Assembly (NCBI RefSeq): GCF_902825325.1
Contig: NZ_CADEAR010000018.1
Coordinates: forward strand, 1-47,811
DNA length: 47,811 bases
Direction: 5' to 3'
Source: Brucella tritici
GTDB lineage: Bacteria > Pseudomonadota > Alphaproteobacteria > Rhizobiales > Rhizobiaceae
Below the pieces are notes generated by a model. The model was not told the origin of the DNA. It made no database searches and saw nothing but the letters and a program-made list of their open reading frames with translations. The position numbers were made by a program, and so were the translations under genes. Shown piece after piece: positions 32,017 through 40,099 of this stretch (its first letter is position 1; every line of letters starts with the position of its first letter).

Positions 32017-33014
32017 ACCGCGCGGCCTCCGGTCGCGATACGTGGATCAAGCCAGAGATAGATCAGGTCGATAAGGAAATTGACCACGATCACCATGATG
32101 GCGCTGACCAGAATGACGCCGAGCAGAAGCGGCGTGTCACGGCTTGCGACAGCCTCCTGCGCCAGTCGCCCCAGACCCGGCACGGCGAAAACGCTTTCGA
32201 TCACCACGCTGCCGCCGAGCATGGATGCGGCCTGCAGGCCCAGCACGGTGACGAGCGGCAGCAAGGCGTTGCGCGCCACGTGGCGCAGGACAATGCGCGA
32301 ATGCGAAATACCCCTCGCCCGCAAGGCGCGCACGAAATCCATACGCCATGTCTCGGCCATGGCGGCGCGCATGACCCGCAAGTAAAGTGCCAGATAGATC
32401 ACCGCCAGCGAAACAACCGGCAGCACCAGATGAACTGCAATGTCGCCAGCCCGCGCCAGCCCATGCTTGCCGGAAGCGATTGTTTCAATGCCGCTCGACG
32501 GCAACCAGCGCAGCCTGATCGAAAACAGGATGACCAGCACGAGCGCCAGCCAGAAACCGGGGATCGCATAGAGGATTAGCGATGCCACGGAGAGAAACCG
32601 GTCGCGAAAGCTTCCGGGCTTCGCCCCTGCCACGATGCCAAGAAGCGAGCCCACGGCAAAAGACAAGGCAGTCGCCGCCCCCATCAGCAGAAGTGTGTTG
32701 GGCAAGCGTTCCAGTATAACATCGAGAATGGGCCGGTTGAAACTGACGGACCGGCCAAGATTACCCTGCGCAAGGGCTGCCAGATAGGCCCCGAGCCGAT
32801 GCCAGACCGATTGATCCAACCCCCAGCGCGCGCGCATTTCGGCAATCGTTGCCGCATCGCCGCCGAATGTCACGGCATAGGCGTCAACGGCATCCCCCGG
32901 CGCGCTTTCTACCAGGAAAAAGCAGCCGACAATGACAATCAGCAGCACGATGAAGCTGCCGAGCAGTCGTTTGCGGAGAAGGGCCAGAATCTGTTTCACG
33001 ATGACAGGATACAA
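32013..33014 (-). CDS. ABC transporter permease (DppB type)
   Basis: This 333-residue inner-membrane permease has the DppB/OppB layout: an N-terminal membrane segment, the SAPGDAVDAYAV region, a periplasmic loop ending GNLGRSVSFNRPI, then the permease core with EAA loop ALRARGISHSRIVLRHVARNALLP. The 33014 start is TTG; a GTG at 32999 is an alternative. Neither has a good ribosome binding site, so the start is uncertain. It lies 17 bases after the binding-protein gene. Confidence 0.88.
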   Translation of the reverse strand: MYPVIVKQILALLRKRLLGSFIVLLIVIVGCFFLVESAPGDAVDAYAVTFGGDAATIAEMRARWGLDQSVWHRLGAYLAALAQGNLGRSVSFNRPILDVILERLPNTLLLMGAATALSFAVGSLLGIVAGAKPGSFRDRFLSVASLILYAIPGFWLALVLVILFSIRLRWLPSSGIETIASGKHGLARAGDIAVHLVLPVVSLAVIYLALYLRVMRAAMAETWRMDFVRALRARGISHSRIVLRHVARNALLPLVTVLGLQAASMLGGSVVIESVFAVPGLGRLAQEAVASRDTPLLLGVILVSAIMVIVVNFLIDLIYLWLDPRIATGGRAV

Positions 33015-33031
33015 TCAATCGGAAAGGTTCG

Positions 33032-34651
33032 TCACTGCTCCAGCCACGTATCCGCCCAGTTGGAAACAGCCCAGCGAGGATTGTTGGAAACATTCTTCAC
33101 GCGGTCACGGGCAACGGTGATGAAACCCCATTCCGCCACGTTAATCAGTGGCAAATCTGCCTCCACCATCTGCTGGAACTGATGATAGAGCGCCGTGCGC
33201 TTTTTCTCATCAATTTCGCGTGCGGCTTTGGCGATCAGCGCGTCCAGTTCAGCATTGGCGTAGCCGCCCTGATTGGAAAACGGCACGCCTGCCGGGATAC
33301 CGCTTTCGACCAGAATTGTCGTGGATATGGCCGGATCGCCGCGATAAACCGTCGGTGCAATCGCCAGATCGAAGTCATGATCGGTGTAAACTGCCTTCTG
33401 GTGCGCGGCGGAATCATTATTGACGATGCGCGCATCGATGCCGACAGCAGCAAGCGCCTGACGCAGATAATCGCCGAACTGTTTCGTTTCATTGAAATAG
33501 GGCGCAGGAAGAAGCTTGAGCGCGAAGCGCGTGCCGTCCTTGCCCCGCTTGTAGCCAGCCTCGTCCAGAAGCGCATTCGCCTTCGCGACGTCGAACGGAT
33601 AGGACGGCACGTCATCGGTATAAAACTGGCTGTCATAACGCGGCACAGGACCGGTCGAGGTTTTGGCATAACCGAGGAAAATCGTCTTCACTACAAAATC
33701 GCGGTCGATGGCATGAGCGATCGCCTGCCGAACCTTCAGGTCCGCCAGCTCCTTGCGGCGGTGGTTGATCTCCACCACAAGCTGATAGGTCAGCGCTTCA
33801 TAGCCTTTCGAAATCACCGTCAGGCCCGGAACCTTCGAAATCCGGTCCAGATCGGCGAGCGGCACGGCGGAAAAAGCGGTAAGATCGATTTCTTCGGCCT
33901 CCAGCGCGCCTGCGGCTGCGGCACGGTCCGGTAACACGCGATAGACGATCTCATCCAGATAAGGCTCACCCTTGCCCCAATAATCATCGTTCCGTGTCAG
34001 CCGGTAATATTCTCCGGTCTTGTGCTCGGCATATTTGAACGGACCGGTTCCGACGAGCTTCTCATTGGCCGGATTGGCCATGATATCACTGCCCGCAAAG
34101 ACGTGTTTCGGCAGCACTGCGGTCAATGCCGGTAAGGCATTACGGATAAGCTGGAAGGGCGTCGGCTCGGAGAAATGGAAGATGGCGGTAAGATCGTCCG
34201 GCGTATCAACCTTCTCCAGCGCCTTGAACACAACACGTCCCAGGTTTTGCAGCGGTTTCCAGACTTCCATGGCCGAAAATGCCACATCCGCCGATGTAAA
34301 CGGCTTGCCGTCATGCCATTTGACGCCTTCGCGCAGGTGGAACGTTGCCGTCAGCCCGTCGGTCGAACCTTCCCAGCTCGTGGCAAGCCGTGGCGTGAGA
34401 CCATTTTCACCTTCAAAAGACGCTTCCGCCAGAGGCTCGATCACCTTGCTTGCGACGAAGAAAACGCCATTGGACGCAACGATGGCCGGGTTCAGATTAC
34501 GTGGTTCTGAATCTGCGGCCACGACCAGCCGCCCGCCTTTCTGCGCCTCACCAGCCGCATTCGACCGTTGCGGCCAGATGGCGATAGCGGCCAAAGCGGT
34601 CGATCCCGCCAGAAAAGCCCTACGCGACAGAACCAGTTGAGCCATATCCAT
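33032..34651 (-). CDS. periplasmic substrate-binding protein, family 5 (peptide/nickel type)
   Basis: The 539-residue binding protein carries a Tat-type signal (LSRRAFLAGSTALAAIAIWP). A family-5 solute-binding domain follows, with RLATSWEGSTDGLTATFHLREGVKWHDGKPFTSADV and the later RQAIAHAIDRDFV block. It heads the operon with permeases and ATPases and so defines an importer for peptides, opine-like compounds or metal chelates; sequence alone does not decide. The Tat signal suggests folding before export. Two ATGs (34651, 34645) can start it. Confidence 0.9.
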   Translation of the reverse strand: MDMAQLVLSRRAFLAGSTALAAIAIWPQRSNAAGEAQKGGRLVVAADSEPRNLNPAIVASNGVFFVASKVIEPLAEASFEGENGLTPRLATSWEGSTDGLTATFHLREGVKWHDGKPFTSADVAFSAMEVWKPLQNLGRVVFKALEKVDTPDDLTAIFHFSEPTPFQLIRNALPALTAVLPKHVFAGSDIMANPANEKLVGTGPFKYAEHKTGEYYRLTRNDDYWGKGEPYLDEIVYRVLPDRAAAAGALEAEEIDLTAFSAVPLADLDRISKVPGLTVISKGYEALTYQLVVEINHRRKELADLKVRQAIAHAIDRDFVVKTIFLGYAKTSTGPVPRYDSQFYTDDVPSYPFDVAKANALLDEAGYKRGKDGTRFALKLLPAPYFNETKQFGDYLRQALAAVGIDARIVNNDSAAHQKAVYTDHDFDLAIAPTVYRGDPAISTTILVESGIPAGVPFSNQGGYANAELDALIAKAAREIDEKKRTALYHQFQQMVEADLPLINVAEWGFITVARDRVKNVSNNPRWAVSNWADTWLEQ

Positions 34652-34705
34652 TGCCCCGCAATCACATTTTCATTCTCTGACTTTTTTATACCAGTCATCC
34701 GAATT

Positions 34706-34726
34706 TGACAGGATCAAAACCTGTCA
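34706..34726. promoter_or_regulatory. candidate operator upstream of the ABC operon
   Basis: Perfect 7-bp arms TGACAGG and CCTGTCA enclose ATCAAAA. It lies 55 bases before the binding-protein start codon. The regulator is unknown. Confidence 0.35.
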
Positions 34727-35058
34727 CCCGAACAATAAATATCGAAAAAAACATCGTTTTTCGGGATATTTAACCGTCAAGTAAAAATAAGATTTCAATG
34801 ATTTGCTAGCTTATTATTGCAGTATTTCAACCTATGCGTTTGAATTATTTTTCCGATAAAAGCTTATTTAAAGAAAATCGCCTCTTGCCAAACAGGCCTT
34901 CTTCCGTAGATCATGGTTAATTATGTGTTGTCGTATTTCGTGAGCTTCCATTTCGACACGGCACACATAGACCACTGAAGAGCAATTCATGGCTCTTGTT
35001 TAAATGCATTTGTTCGCCCCAATTCATTTCCCAGGCAACAAATGCCCCCTAGTTACTC

Positions 35059-35106
35059 GCGCATCTTGTTCCGAGAACCGTTTCACACTTTTCGGGATGC
35101 GCTCTA
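35059..35106. repeat. truncated RIME repeat (TAGAGCGCATCCCG family)
   Basis: On the minus strand it reads TAGAGCGCATCCCGAAAAGT and continues like the first half of 21543-21645. The second half is missing, so this is a decayed copy. Confidence 0.8.
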
Positions 35107-35139
35107 AGGCTAAACCACATTGGAAGAGAGGAAACAGAA

Positions 35140-35484
35140 ATGTCTAGTTTGCTGCCCCCGCTTCATGACGGTCACGCACCGATCTATCTGCATCATGCAT
35201 TCCAGGATGCGGTCGATGCCTATGAAGATTGGGCTCTGGAAACGACCGAACCGTCCGTTCAGGTCAACGGCAAGGTTACACGGATCAGCGTCGTCTTTCG
35301 TCGCCTGTGGAACTGCACCGATATGGTGCCGCGCCACACGCTGGAAGCGCTGAAGGATATCGTCCCGACCGGCATCATTCATGCCGAACACTGGAAGGAA
35401 ACGCCGACATTTGCAGAAGCTGCCCGCATCATGCGTGCCGCTCTGGAACGGCGCAAGGCGCGACGGCTCCCGGTCGTGTGCTGA
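35140..35484 (+). CDS. small protein of unknown function
   Basis: This 114-residue soluble protein has no recognised family. It begins with a His-containing stretch (LHDGHAPIYLHHAFQDAVDAYEDW), has a central basic VFRRLWNCTDMVPRHTLEALKDIV block and ends in a charged helix (FAEAARIMRAALERRKARR). AGGAAACAG before the ATG is a good ribosome binding site, and a terminator follows, so it is probably a real monocistronic gene. Confidence 0.65.
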   Translation: MSSLLPPLHDGHAPIYLHHAFQDAVDAYEDWALETTEPSVQVNGKVTRISVVFRRLWNCTDMVPRHTLEALKDIVPTGIIHAEHWKETPTFAEAARIMRAALERRKARRLPVVC

Positions 35485-35505
35485 TTTTCCTGAACCCCAT
35501 AAAGG

Positions 35506-35534
35506 AAACGGGCGGATTTTCCGCCCGTTTTGCA
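35506..35534 (+). terminator. rho-independent terminator
   Basis: Perfect arms AAACGGGCGG and CCGCCCGTTT flank a five-base ATTTT loop. The 3' arm ends in TTT and is followed by TGCATTT. It ends the 35140 gene, 25 bases before the convergent TerB-like gene's stop. Confidence 0.75.
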
Positions 35535-35558
35535 TTTCTCGCTCTGAAACAACGCGCT

Positions 35559-35981
35559 CTAAACGACAGGATCAAGCTTACGGAACCGCACGCGGGCGCT
35601 GCGTTCGATGGCGGCAACGGTCAGCTCATCGAGCGTCCAGCGGTCACGCAACATCTGGAGGAACTCCAGCTCCTCCTGCTCCACATGCAGATCGGCGGCG
35701 GCCACCTCGACAGCCAGCGCATAGGCCGTATCGTAGAGGCGTTCCGGCAACGCTTCATGAGCGAGGTCGAGAATTTTCTCAAGGCCGTCTTCGTACGCCA
35801 GCAACGCATAGCAATCATTGGCAAGCTGCGGCAGACGCCCAGTATCGAAACCACGGAAAACCGGCAGGCGCGTCACCACATTGCCGATGGATTCCAGTTC
35901 GGCATCGGTCATGGTGGTATCGGCTGCAGACGTCGTAATCATGATATAGACGAGTGCATCCTGCGGGGTGATCTTTTTCAT
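35559..35981 (-). CDS. TerB-like helical protein
   Basis: This 140-residue all-helical protein resembles the TerB/TerB-like fold: an acidic Asp-rich first helix-loop (TSAADTTMTDAELESIG), a conserved-looking second half with VAAADLHVEQEELEFLQMLRD, and overall length near 140. TerB-type proteins are metal-binding and linked to tellurite and stress responses; here there is no ter cluster. The start at 35981 has CAGGAG upstream. The stop reads TAGAGCGCG, the same hexamer that ends RIME elements elsewhere. Confidence 0.65.
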   Translation of the reverse strand: MKKITPQDALVYIMITTSAADTTMTDAELESIGNVVTRLPVFRGFDTGRLPQLANDCYALLAYEDGLEKILDLAHEALPERLYDTAYALAVEVAAADLHVEQEELEFLQMLRDRWTLDELTVAAIERSARVRFRKLDPVV

Positions 35982-36176
35982 CGCGTACTCCTGCACAACA
36001 ATGGCCGGAATCAACTCCAACGGCCCAAATTGGTTTGAAAGTTAGGAAGCCGCATCCCGTTGCGCAAGGAAATTCGGTCGCAACCGTTGACGGACAGTGG
36101 TTGCCGCGCCATAGAGCAGTATGCGCCTCCCTTGCGCGTAAGTTTTAACGAGTAGCCCCCTTCACAGGATTGAACC

Positions 36177-37832
36177 ATGACCTCGCACCGCCTTCCCGAA
36201 ATCACGCTGACCCCGGAACTGACCGTGGCGGCTGCGGAAGCGAAAGCATGGCCTTTTGAAGAAGCGAAGAAAATCCTCAAGCGCTATGCAAAGACCGGCC
36301 TGCCGGAGACAGTGATCTTCGAGACCGGCTATGGTCCTTCCGGCCTGCCGCATATCGGCACGTTCGGCGAAGTGGCGCGCACCTCGATGGTGCGCCATGC
36401 CTTCCGCATCCTGACCGAAGACAAGGTCAAGACGCGCCTGATCTGCTTTTCGGACGATCTCGACGGCATGCGCAAGATTCCGGACAATGTGCCGGACAAG
36501 GCAGCTCTTGAGCCCTATCTGCAAATGCCGCTTTCGACCGTTCCGAACCCGTTCGGCGGCGACTACAAGAGCTTTGCGGATCACAACAACGCCATGCTGT
36601 GCCGCTTCCTCGACACTTTCGGCTTCGATTACGAATTCGCCAGCGCGACCGAGTATTACAAGTCCGGCAAGTTCGACGCCGTGCTTCTCAAGGCCGTCGA
36701 GCGCTATGATGACATCATGAAGGTCATGCTGCCGACACTCGGCGAAGAGCGTCAGGCTACCTACAGCCCGTTCCTGCCGATCTCGCCGAAGTCCGGCCGC
36801 GTGCTTTACGTGCCGATGAAGAGCGTGGATGCCAAGGCTGGCACCATCACGTTCGACGATGAAGACGGCGTTGAAACCACCCTGTCCGTCACAGGCGGCA
36901 AGGTGAAGCTGCAGTGGAAGCCGGATTTCGGCATGCGCTGGGCAGCGCTCGGCGTCGATTTCGAAATGTTCGGCAAGGACCACCAGACCAATGCGGGCGT
37001 TTATGACCGCATTTGCGAAATCCTCGGCGGTCGCGCACCGGAACATTTCGTCTACGAACTGTTCCTCGACCAGCTTGGCCAGAAGATTTCCAAATCCAAG
37101 GGCAACGGCATTTCCATCGATGAATGGCTGGCCTATGCGCCGACCGAAAGCCTTGCGCTCTACAACTTCCAGAAGCCGAAGACCGCCAAGCGTCTCTATT
37201 TCGATGTCATTCCGAAGGCGGTGGACGAATATTTCACCTATCTCTCGGCCTATGAGCGTCAGGAATGGAAGGACCGGCTGAACAATCCGGTCTGGCACAT
37301 TCATTACGGCAATCCGCCGAAGGTGAACCTGCCGGTCACCTTCGCGCTGATGCTCAATCTGGTCAGTGCATCGAATGCCGAAAATCCGGCTGTGCTGTGG
37401 GGCTTCATCTCACGCCATGTGCCGGGCGTCACGCCGGAAAACAACCCGGAACTCGACGCGCTCGTCGGCTATGCGATCCGTTACTTCAACGATTTCGTGA
37501 AGCCGACCAAGCAGTTCCGCGCGCCTGACGATGTAGAGCGCGCAGCGCTCGAAGCGCTGGATGCCAAGCTTGCAACGCTGCCTGCCGGCAGCGATGGCAA
37601 CGACATCCAGAATGCCATTCTCGATGTTGCCCGTGCCATCGAGCGTTATCAGGATCACACCAAGAAGAGCCCGGAAGGCGGTCCCGGTGTTTCGGTTTCC
37701 TTCTTCCAGATGCTCTATGAAGTGCTGATCGGCCAGGAACGCGGACCGCGCTTCGGCTCTTTCGTCGCACTTTACGGCGTCGACGAAACCCGCGCGCTAA
37801 TCAAAAAGGCATTGGCTGGCGAACTGGCGTAG
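36177..37832 (+). CDS. lysS: lysyl-tRNA synthetase, class I
   Basis: This 551-residue class I LysRS charges tRNA-Lys with lysine. The class I signatures are present as [11 protein letters not shown] (54-64, HIGH motif) and KISKSKGN (near residue 300, KMSKS motif). The fold is unrelated to the class II LysRS of E. coli and is the form used by archaea, spirochaetes and most alphaproteobacteria. It starts 15 bases after a GTAGCCCCC spacer and is followed by a strong terminator. Confidence 0.95.
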   Translation: MTSHRLPEITLTPELTVAAAEAKAWPFEEAKKILKRYAKTGLPETVIFETGYGPSGLPHIGTFGEVARTSMVRHAFRILTEDKVKTRLICFSDDLDGMRKIPDNVPDKAALEPYLQMPLSTVPNPFGGDYKSFADHNNAMLCRFLDTFGFDYEFASATEYYKSGKFDAVLLKAVERYDDIMKVMLPTLGEERQATYSPFLPISPKSGRVLYVPMKSVDAKAGTITFDDEDGVETTLSVTGGKVKLQWKPDFGMRWAALGVDFEMFGKDHQTNAGVYDRICEILGGRAPEHFVYELFLDQLGQKISKSKGNGISIDEWLAYAPTESLALYNFQKPKTAKRLYFDVIPKAVDEYFTYLSAYERQEWKDRLNNPVWHIHYGNPPKVNLPVTFALMLNLVSASNAENPAVLWGFISRHVPGVTPENNPELDALVGYAIRYFNDFVKPTKQFRAPDDVERAALEALDAKLATLPAGSDGNDIQNAILDVARAIERYQDHTKKSPEGGPGVSVSFFQMLYEVLIGQERGPRFGSFVALYGVDETRALIKKALAGELA

Positions 37833-37870
37833 ACATCAAGACATGCTCTAACCCAGACCAATGAATTCAA

Positions 37871-37907
37871 ACAATAAGGGCGGCTTCGAGCCGCCCTTAT
37901 TGTTTTG
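37871..37907. terminator. strong bidirectional-type terminator after lysS
   Basis: Perfect 15-bp arms ACAATAAGGGCGGCT and AGCCGCCCTTATTGT close on TCG (a UUCG-type loop) and are followed by TTTTG. It lies 38 bases after the lysS stop. Confidence 0.92.
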
Positions 37908-37916
37908 TACCGACAC

Positions 37917-38025
37917 CCTCATCCTGAGCCTGTCGAAGGATCGAAGGACGAGAGTTCAGAAAGCACAAGCCCGACCCTTCGGCCCGACCCTTTGACACGC
38001 TGCTTCGCACCGGCTCAGGATAAGG
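37917..38025. repeat. inverted repeat with CTCATCCTGAGCC / GGCTCAGGATAAG ends
   Basis: CCTCATCCTGAGCC matches the reverse complement of 38012-38025 at 13 of 14 positions, and TGTCGAAGG pairs in part with CCTTTGACA inside. This word is common in dispersed intergenic repeats of alphaproteobacteria. The right half contains an insertion. Confidence 0.7.
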
Positions 38026-38062
38026 CTTGGTTGCCGCCCAGAACGGGATGATGGTTTGATTT

Positions 38063-38224
38063 AGAGCAGTCCCAGTTCAAACGGAGTTGCCGGAACCGCT
38101 CTAACTATTTGTTTCGACGCATTGTCCGACGCATCGAAGCGGGATCAGAAATCAGTCCAGTGGACTGATTTCCCCGCGTAGGCGCTACGCACTTTTGCTG
38201 GAAATGCTCTCAATTCGGCCGCTC
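38063..38224. repeat. RIME repeat with an inserted second palindrome
   Basis: Read on the minus strand it is the 29584-29688 subtype, but about 50 bases replace the short centre. The inserted part carries the perfect palindrome AAATCAGTCCA-g-TGGACTGATTT. One end supplies the stop codon (TAGAGC) of the leftward SNase-like gene. Confidence 0.85.
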
Positions 38225-39183
38225 TATTGTGCGGGCGGCGCGGGCGGAAAATCACCCTGCGTCTGTGGGGACGGCGAAGACGGCTGCGGCTCCGTTTCAG
38301 GGGCCAGCGGCGAAGGATTATCCATCATATTGCCGCTATCCGGCTCCGGATTGGGCAGCGACGTATCAGGCTTGTCGCCGAAGATACCGAGGCGAGCCTC
38401 CACGGCCTTGCGGCCCGCTTCGTCATAGGCACCGCCCGGAACAGCCTTCGCCCAGCCATTGGCGACGAGCCATGCGGCTGCATCTTCATTGCCCAGCGTG
38501 CACTCGGTTGCGACTGCCGCACCGCTGTCGTTTTCAGGCAGGCGGCACATGACGGCACGAGAGCGCAGCCATTGCCGGAAGGCAGTGCGCGCCTGCATGC
38601 CGCATGGCCAGCTTTCGCCGGAAGCTGTCTGGCATGTCTGTTCGACGGGAACGATTTCGATGCCCTGCAGTTCGATCATGCGGCCCTGACTTTCCAGCCG
38701 TCCGGCGGCCACCGCGACAGGGCGCTGCAAAAGCTGCATCTGTTCGCCCGCATCGACAGGTGTAGCCGGTGCAGGTGGCTCTGGCGGCTTGGGTGTGGAT
38801 GCAAGACCAAGATCGCTCAGCGGCGGACGCGGTGCCTCGCGTTGCATGTCACTTTCACTGGATTGATCGTTAGCCGTGCCGTTTTCCGGCGATGCAGGTG
38901 ACTGCCCTTCAGCGGGTGCGCCCTCGCCCGGCTGCGGTGAGGTCCCCTCCGGTGCATTGCCCGTTTCAGGCGGTGTTCCCGGTTCATTATAGTCAAACTG
39001 TTCGACAACGATGCCGTTGCCCGTACCGGAGCCGGTCTGCGTGTCACCGGAATTGATGACGACAGGTCGATCCAGCGCGCCATAGAACGGCGCCACGAAG
39101 GCTGCGACCAGAACTGCGCCTGTTATGCCAGCCAGACCGCCGAAAACGGCGCGCGCATGGCTTCTGTCCTGCGATTGCGCCAT
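38224..39183 (-). CDS. exported SNase (thermonuclease)-like protein, probably inactive
   Basis: The 319-residue product has an N-terminal membrane anchor (about 14-37), a long Pro/Glu/Ser-rich linker (about 50-145) and a C-terminal SNase-like region (about 160-275). That region has paired cysteines (TCQTASGESWPCG, MCRLPE, ATECTLG) and ends ARLGIFG, as in thermonuclease-family proteins. The arginine and glutamate expected at the SNase active site are not evident, so it may be a structural or binding domain. The ATG overlaps the stop of the S24 gene (TAATG), implying coupled translation. The stop lies at the edge of a RIME repeat. Confidence 0.65.
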   Translation of the reverse strand: MAQSQDRSHARAVFGGLAGITGAVLVAAFVAPFYGALDRPVVINSGDTQTGSGTGNGIVVEQFDYNEPGTPPETGNAPEGTSPQPGEGAPAEGQSPASPENGTANDQSSESDMQREAPRPPLSDLGLASTPKPPEPPAPATPVDAGEQMQLLQRPVAVAAGRLESQGRMIELQGIEIVPVEQTCQTASGESWPCGMQARTAFRQWLRSRAVMCRLPENDSGAAVATECTLGNEDAAAWLVANGWAKAVPGGAYDEAGRKAVEARLGIFGDKPDTSLPNPEPDSGNMMDNPSPLAPETEPQPSSPSPQTQGDFPPAPPAQ

Positions 39184-39836
39184 TACTGGCTCGCCCACAA
39201 AATGCGGGCGACCCATTCGATATCCTTCGACTCGAAGATGCGGTTCGGATGTTCGGGATTGAGCGAGTGAAGCTCAATGGTTCGCGGCGTCTGGCGATGC
39301 AGGATCTTGGCCATCACTTCTCCGTCTTTCGTTCGCACCACCACGCGATCGCCCCGGCGAATGGCGGTATTGGGTGCAACGATCAGCGTATCGCCATCAC
39401 GATAAAGGGGCAACATCGAGTCACCCGAAACCTCCAGCGCATACACACTTTCCCCCGATCCGGCGGGAAATTCCACAATGTCCCAGCCTTGCCCCGCCGG
39501 GAAACCGGCATCGTCGAAATAGCCGCCCGCACCGGCTTCGGCCATGCCGAGCAACGGGATCGACTGCATGTCCTGCGTATATTCGCCGAATTGCGGCGTG
39601 CGGTTTTCGCCCTGAATGAGCCGCGTGAACTCATCGAAGGTCGAGCCGGTTGCCTCCATCACCTTGGCGAGCGATTCCGTCGAAGGCCAGCGCGCGCGCC
39701 CGTCGGAAGCATAGCGCTTGGATTTGTTAAAGGTCGTTGGGTCCAGCCCTGCCCGACGCGCCAGCCCGGACGCACTCAGGGAATGACGTTCAGCCAGGGC
39801 ATCGATGGCCGCCCACACGCTCTCGTGAGAAAACAT
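39183..39836 (-). CDS. XRE-S24 (LexA/CI-like) repressor-protease
   Basis: The 217-residue protein has an N-terminal helix-turn-helix (SASGLARRAGLDPTTFNKSKR) and a C-terminal S24 peptidase domain. The domain has the catalytic serine in VSGDSMLPL and the lysine in KDGEVMAKIL. Such proteins repress genes and can self-cleave. This one looks chromosomal rather than prophage, since no phage genes are adjacent. The start was set at 39836 for spacing from GGCGGA; ATGs at 39842 and 39887 are alternatives. It is coupled to the SNase-like gene. Confidence 0.82.
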   Translation of the reverse strand: MFSHESVWAAIDALAERHSLSASGLARRAGLDPTTFNKSKRYASDGRARWPSTESLAKVMEATGSTFDEFTRLIQGENRTPQFGEYTQDMQSIPLLGMAEAGAGGYFDDAGFPAGQGWDIVEFPAGSGESVYALEVSGDSMLPLYRDGDTLIVAPNTAIRRGDRVVVRTKDGEVMAKILHRQTPRTIELHSLNPEHPNRIFESKDIEWVARILWASQ

Positions 39837-40046
39837 AGTCATGATCCGCCACGTAGGTTCCAACATATCTTCCTGAACAGTCCCCATCAGGAAAGATATG
39901 CTTCAAAGGATTTTAAACCTAATTTCCGTCCCATCTTCGGCTTCAACCTACCGAAAAAGCTATAATTACGCAAGACGGCTGAATTAACAGGGAAAATTTT
40001 CTTATTTTCAGGCTATGTCATTTCAGCAAAAGCGGATCACGCAAAC

Positions 40047-40074
40047 AAAAAGCGCGGCATGAAACATGCCGCGC
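40047..40074 (-). terminator. rho-independent terminator of the fad operon
   Basis: Perfect 10-bp arms GCGCGGCATG and CATGCCGCGC enclose three bases, followed on the minus strand by TTTTTG. It lies 26 bases after the stop of the FadB-type gene. Confidence 0.92.
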
Positions 40075-40099
40075 CTGATGATTTTGCGAAGGAGGGAGC

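Larger units (their letters stand above)
34652..35139. other. 488-bp A+T-rich intergenic region
   Basis: No gene is supported. It must hold the promoter of the ABC operon (leftward) and of the small gene at 35140. A TGACAGG/CCTGTCA inverted repeat (34706-34726) lies 55 bases upstream of the ABC operon start and could be its operator. The right end holds a half RIME repeat (35059-35106). Confidence 0.5.
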
